A DNA stretch of 6,808 nt from Anaerolineae bacterium (GTDB lineage: Bacteria; Chloroflexota; Anaerolineae; B4-G1; SLSP01). The DNA lies in NCBI GenBank assembly GCA_021159805.1, contig JAGHDT010000461.1:1-6808 (forward strand), in the 5' to 3' direction. Under the pieces are notes generated by a model. It did not search any database. It worked only from the letters and a program-made list of their open reading frames with translations, and was not told the origin of the DNA. This document shows, in pieces, positions 5,501-6,808 of the stretch. Numbering within the stretch: position 1 is the first letter of the stretch; the number at the start of each line of letters is the position of its first letter. The position numbers were made by a program, and so were the translations under genes.

Positions 5501-6419
5501 GGGGGAGCCGGGAACCGTAGCTCCGCCCGCCACACTCTGGAGTGAGTTTGACATACCCGCAGATGCCTGGTTCTACGAGGGCGCTGGGTACCCGGGACTG
5601 CCGCCCAATATCGTGTTGATGGAGATGGCGCTGCAGCCGTGCGGCTTTCTTTCGGCCTACCTGCGATCGTCGTTCCTGGATCCGGATGCTGATCTCTATT
5701 TCCGCAATCTGGACGGGCGCGGACGGATCCTGGCTGACCTGGATCTGCGTGGCAAGCTTGTGTGCGACGAGGTGCAGCTGCTCTCCTCGACCCGCGGCCA
5801 GGGCGCAATCATCCAGACGTACGAGTTCACGCTGTCGTGCGAGGGCACGATTTTTTACGAAGGATGGTCTTCTTTCGGGTATTTTTCCAAGAAGTCGCTG
5901 GCTCGGCAATCTGGGTTGGGGCCGGTCGGCCAAGAGCCGGCCGCCGCGGAGGGGGCCACGCACCTGTCGGTGGATCGCAGGAGGGTGCCGGTGCAGCTGC
6001 AACAGGTTACGGAGGTGCGGGTTTCCGAGCCTGCGGGTCAGAGTGGGTGCGCTAACCTCTCTACTGAGGGGCGGATCTCGCCATCGGACTGGTTCTTCCA
6101 GGCACACTTCTACCAGGACCCGGTTATGCCGGGCTCTCTGGGTGTCGAAGCTGCCTTCCAGGCGATGGTGGGGTACGCGCGGTGGCGGTACCCAAAGGTC
6201 TCAGGTGGTGTCACGCGCCAGATTGTGGACCACGAGATGGTGTGGAAGTATCGCGGCCAGATCACGCCGGAGGACCGGCAGTGGCGAGTGGCGGTGCAGC
6301 TCACTGATGTGCGTGTCGATGCTACGGGTGTGACCTTGTTCGGTGACGCCAGTGTATGGAAGGATGACGTGCGGATTTACCAGATTAACGGTGTGGCCGT
6401 CAGTCTTACTCAGCAGTGA
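2508..6419 (+). CDS. Pfa synthase fusion protein: pseudo-ketosynthase - acyltransferase - FabA-like DH - FabA-like DH (PfaB fused to PfaC dehydratases)
   Basis: This 1303-residue protein begins with a degenerate KS (about 1-310): 'CIVGMACSVG' is KS-like, but the active-site Cys is lost (Ala97/98 region), HGTGT has become YSTGT (Tyr211), and the second His motif is unrecognisable. The acyltransferase (about 439-780) opens with the PfaB-like 'FVYPGVFNSYIG', carries nucleophile Ser541 in 'GYSMGE', and probably His658 in 'SVAIHNEA'. A Pro/Ala-rich linker (about 795-935) includes a helix with 'AQVHNAFLQTRTDAQL'. The first FabA-like hotdog (about 950-1120) has 'YPGLPPNIVLMEMALQPCG' with Glu1039 but no catalytic His. 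The second (about 1170-1303) has 'FFQAHFYQDPVMPGSLGVE' with His1200 and Glu1214 at the 14-residue FabA spacing. In classic operons the pseudo-KS-AT is PfaB and the hotdog pair belongs to PfaC behind KS-CLF; here they are fused and KS-CLF is absent. The pseudo-KS could instead be a CLF. The start ATG 2508 follows GGGGGAG at only 2 bases, a weak ribosome site. Confidence 0.9.
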   Translation: MAKLCIVGMACSVGDGDLDAFERTIYAGERGLNETSGAQMAPEQLAVRLVAQHLPDMGQDLRVGTVVCGDEQPVALAQGVAGEIGGSVKGGPTAGVAADDLVGAFALVSRWLAEDSVDLALIVSVGARSAALPRSLLPSAALLVSGEDPELGNAAFLAQAYAVVESVTTEPKSDNGIVLRRAIEAAHLAFDDVGYLETTRWPPADALVRAYSTGTSELTCAVGSLDAGDRPGAAMIALIKAALCVHWRMLVPTLPAEPVLPATAPLTALEFDRDVAWRGTSFYTVSEARPWFSDGAEDRRIAHVAFPTAGGMGHVFLSEPLVRQPAPAFRPDLSARRSYLLPVVGNSRDALLAGVEMAQAQLEETATSVATLSAAACETAGAGDDAHYALSIVGRDREELLKELGFAVEGVARAFDMGKEWQTPRGSRFTAMPLGEHGVTFVYPGVFNSYIGVGRDLFQHFPWLHERLAELTPHLGLLLAEGWLYPRSRRLLTKEDLAACLVSLQDNPVAMSGSGSSVAITHTLILQELFGVAPRAAMGYSMGEGTMFWATGVWRDVDAGGRALHTSPLFSTMISGPRTTVKAYWGLEPEEDVNWTTYLLKAKVDRVQKTVAEEPKVFVTFINLVNEVVIAGDEAGCRRVIAALDCHALPVPASVAIHNEAIHGAYDALVDLYTHPVAARPDMAFYSTATYDKLELDEAGLADALATMCCQPVDFPRLVSHVYDEGARIFVELGPLATCTRRIRRILRGKPHISIALNPSPGDDLDGVIRALAALVAHRVPVDLSVLHTQPFRQPLQITAKPREQAATLPSRPVSRAPEPLVPAPAMVTQVSAVPIPVRERAPIAGVGARLRRAPTGSAEGVSPSKGLIDLYTGHLLPYRQGAAQVHNAFLQTRTDAQLRAGSLIGLQIAAGRRLLAGTHASEETAEVLTVSTPAFQRSNVHTSQPSTSLFDEGAVREFASGDVTACFGPDFEIYRGRRLSRIPNGELLMMSRVMEVEGEPGTVAPPATLWSEFDIPADAWFYEGAGYPGLPPNIVLMEMALQPCGFLSAYLRSSFLDPDADLYFRNLDGRGRILADLDLRGKLVCDEVQLLSSTRGQGAIIQTYEFTLSCEGTIFYEGWSSFGYFSKKSLARQSGLGPVGQEPAAAEGATHLSVDRRRVPVQLQQVTEVRVSEPAGQSGCANLSTEGRISPSDWFFQAHFYQDPVMPGSLGVEAAFQAMVGYARWRYPKVSGGVTRQIVDHEMVWKYRGQITPEDRQWRVAVQLTDVRVDATGVTLFGDASVWKDDVRIYQINGVAVSLTQQ
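2882..2920. repeat. 39-bp inverted repeat (16-bp perfect arms) inside the pseudo-KS coding region
   Basis: Left arm GGGAGCAAGGAGCGCG (2882-2897) and right arm CGCGCTCCTTGCTCCC (2905-2920) are exact reverse complements around a 7-base loop. A second palindrome, GGAGCGC-G-GCGCTCC (2890-2904), is nested in it, so two alternative hairpins compete. It is translated in frame as 'VGARSAALPRSLLPS' (about residues 125-138), between strands of the non-catalytic KS-like domain. The form suggests a dispersed REP-like palindromic element. It is unlikely to be a terminator: there is no U tract and it is mid-gene. Confidence 0.9.
5046..5074. repeat. 29-bp palindromic element in the AT-DH linker
   Basis: Arms GTAGGGGCACGTCT (5046-5059) and AGACGTGCCCCTAC (5061-5074) are perfect reverse complements around the single base C5060. 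It is read in frame as 'VGARLRRAPT' (residues 847-856) between the acyltransferase and the helical linker before the dehydratases. One alternative forward frame would meet TAG at 5047, so the retained frame is one that stays open. The design resembles dispersed palindromes scattered through some environmental genomes. No target-site duplication is evident. Confidence 0.92.
5309..5332 (+). repeat. Second AACGTTCC repeat tract, three units (one perfect), in the AT-DH linker
   Basis: AGCGTTCC (5309-5316), AACGTTCC (5317-5324) and AACGTTCA (5325-5332) give the peptide 'AFQRSNVH' at about residues 935-942, the same octapeptide theme as the tract at 1551-1590 in the neighbouring gene. It lies immediately before the first FabA-like domain, again in a linker. 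Confidence 0.88.
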
Positions 6420-6439
6420 AATTGGAAGTGTGAGAGCCT

Positions 6440-6808
6440 ATGATCGATTTTGATAACCGAGCGGGGAGCCATCTTGGCGCGCCTGGGCTGGGCTGGCAGG
6501 GCCCTTCTGCGTCCATTGCCTATGAGCCTGATGATGTGCTGGCCTGCCTCAGACGACTGGACGGACCGCTTTTTGTCGTTCAGAACGGGCACAGCGTGGG
6601 TGTGACGAACGCCGGGGAGCTTGCCCCAGCCGACAAGGGTGGCCTGTCCGTTGTGGCTACTGGGCATGGTGTGACACGACGCTCCCTGGGAGATCCGGCC
6701 TTCCTGGCGACCTATGGTCTTGAGGCTGCCTACATGGGAGGCTCGATGGCTAACGGCATCTCCAGCGAGGAGCTGGTGATTGCGCTGGGCGGGGCGGGGA
6801 TGCTGGGA
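6440..6808 (+). CDS. pfaD: PfaD-type enoyl reductase, N-terminal part (runs off the right edge)
   Basis: The frame from ATG 6440 is open for 123 codons to the window end. It matches the start of PfaD, the FMN-dependent TIM-barrel (nitronate monooxygenase-like) enoyl reductase that saturates 2-enoyl-ACP intermediates. The signature stretch is 'LGDPAFLATYGLEAAYMGG' followed by 'SMANGISSEELVIALGGAG' (residues about 83-121), where PfaD proteins have the conserved aFl..hg..yaY.aGaMAnGIaS pattern. An N-terminal 'LDGPLFVVQNGHSVGVT' hairpin, also typical of PfaD, precedes it. The FMN-binding and catalytic parts of the barrel lie beyond the window. The gene begins 20 bases after the preceding stop; GGAAG at 6424-6428 with 11-base spacing is a modest ribosome site. 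PfaD usually closes or follows the pfaC part of such operons, which fits the position here. Confidence 0.9.
   Translation, partial: MIDFDNRAGSHLGAPGLGWQGPSASIAYEPDDVLACLRRLDGPLFVVQNGHSVGVTNAGELAPADKGGLSVVATGHGVTRRSLGDPAFLATYGLEAAYMGGSMANGISSEELVIALGGAGMLG

Noticed and set aside
1..6419. Search for acyl carrier protein (DSL/DSI serine motif) within the visible proteins
   Set aside because: No convincing phosphopantetheine attachment motif was found; the ACP array presumably lies upstream of the window.
6428..6430. GTG as an earlier in-frame start for the PfaD-type gene
   Set aside because: It is followed immediately by TGA in the same frame, so ATG 6440 is the usable start.

Overview
This window is an internal slice of a bacterial polyunsaturated-fatty-acid-type (Pfa) 'secondary lipid' synthase operon: an iterative type I FAS/PKS hybrid that builds a lipid on tandem ACPs. 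All four genes lie on the + strand, almost end to end, with no promoter or terminator visible between them, so they read as one transcript. The DNA is clearly GC-rich by eye.

Layout. (1) 1-656: the 3' end of a large PfaA-like gene, of which only the structural half of a ketoreductase (KR) is visible. (2) 646-2499: a separate gene holding the catalytic half of the KR followed by a PKS-type double-hotdog dehydratase (DH). It overlaps gene 1 by 11 bases. (3) 2508-6419: a 1303-residue protein joining a PfaB-like part (degenerate ketosynthase plus acyltransferase) to a PfaC-like pair of FabA-type hotdog dehydratase domains. (4) 6440 to the right edge: the first 123 codons of a PfaD-type enoyl reductase. 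No ACP, active ketosynthase/chain-length-factor pair or phosphopantetheinyl transferase is visible. These must lie outside the window if the system works.

How the genes work together (inference from family knowledge): an upstream KS and ACP array extend the chain, the AT of gene 3 loads or transfers acyl groups, the KR assembled from genes 1 and 2 reduces the 3-keto group, the PKS-type DH of gene 2 and the FabA-type DH pair of gene 3 dehydrate (the latter perhaps with isomerisation), and PfaD saturates selected double bonds. The product cannot be deduced from this window.

What sets the locus apart is (a) the KR split into two genes exactly at the boundary between structural and catalytic halves, (b) the PfaB-PfaC(DH-DH) fusion without KS-CLF, and (c) five repeat elements embedded in frame inside the enzyme genes: two tracts of the same 8-bp unit (AACGTTCC), an 18-bp tandem repeat, a 29-bp near-perfect palindrome and a 39-bp inverted repeat. 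Four sit in linkers or a tail between or after domains, and one sits inside the non-catalytic pseudo-KS. Dispersed palindromes and AACGTTCC-type arrays of this kind bring to mind Chloroflexota (Anaerolineae-like) and other environmental genomes, but this taxonomic guess is low confidence.
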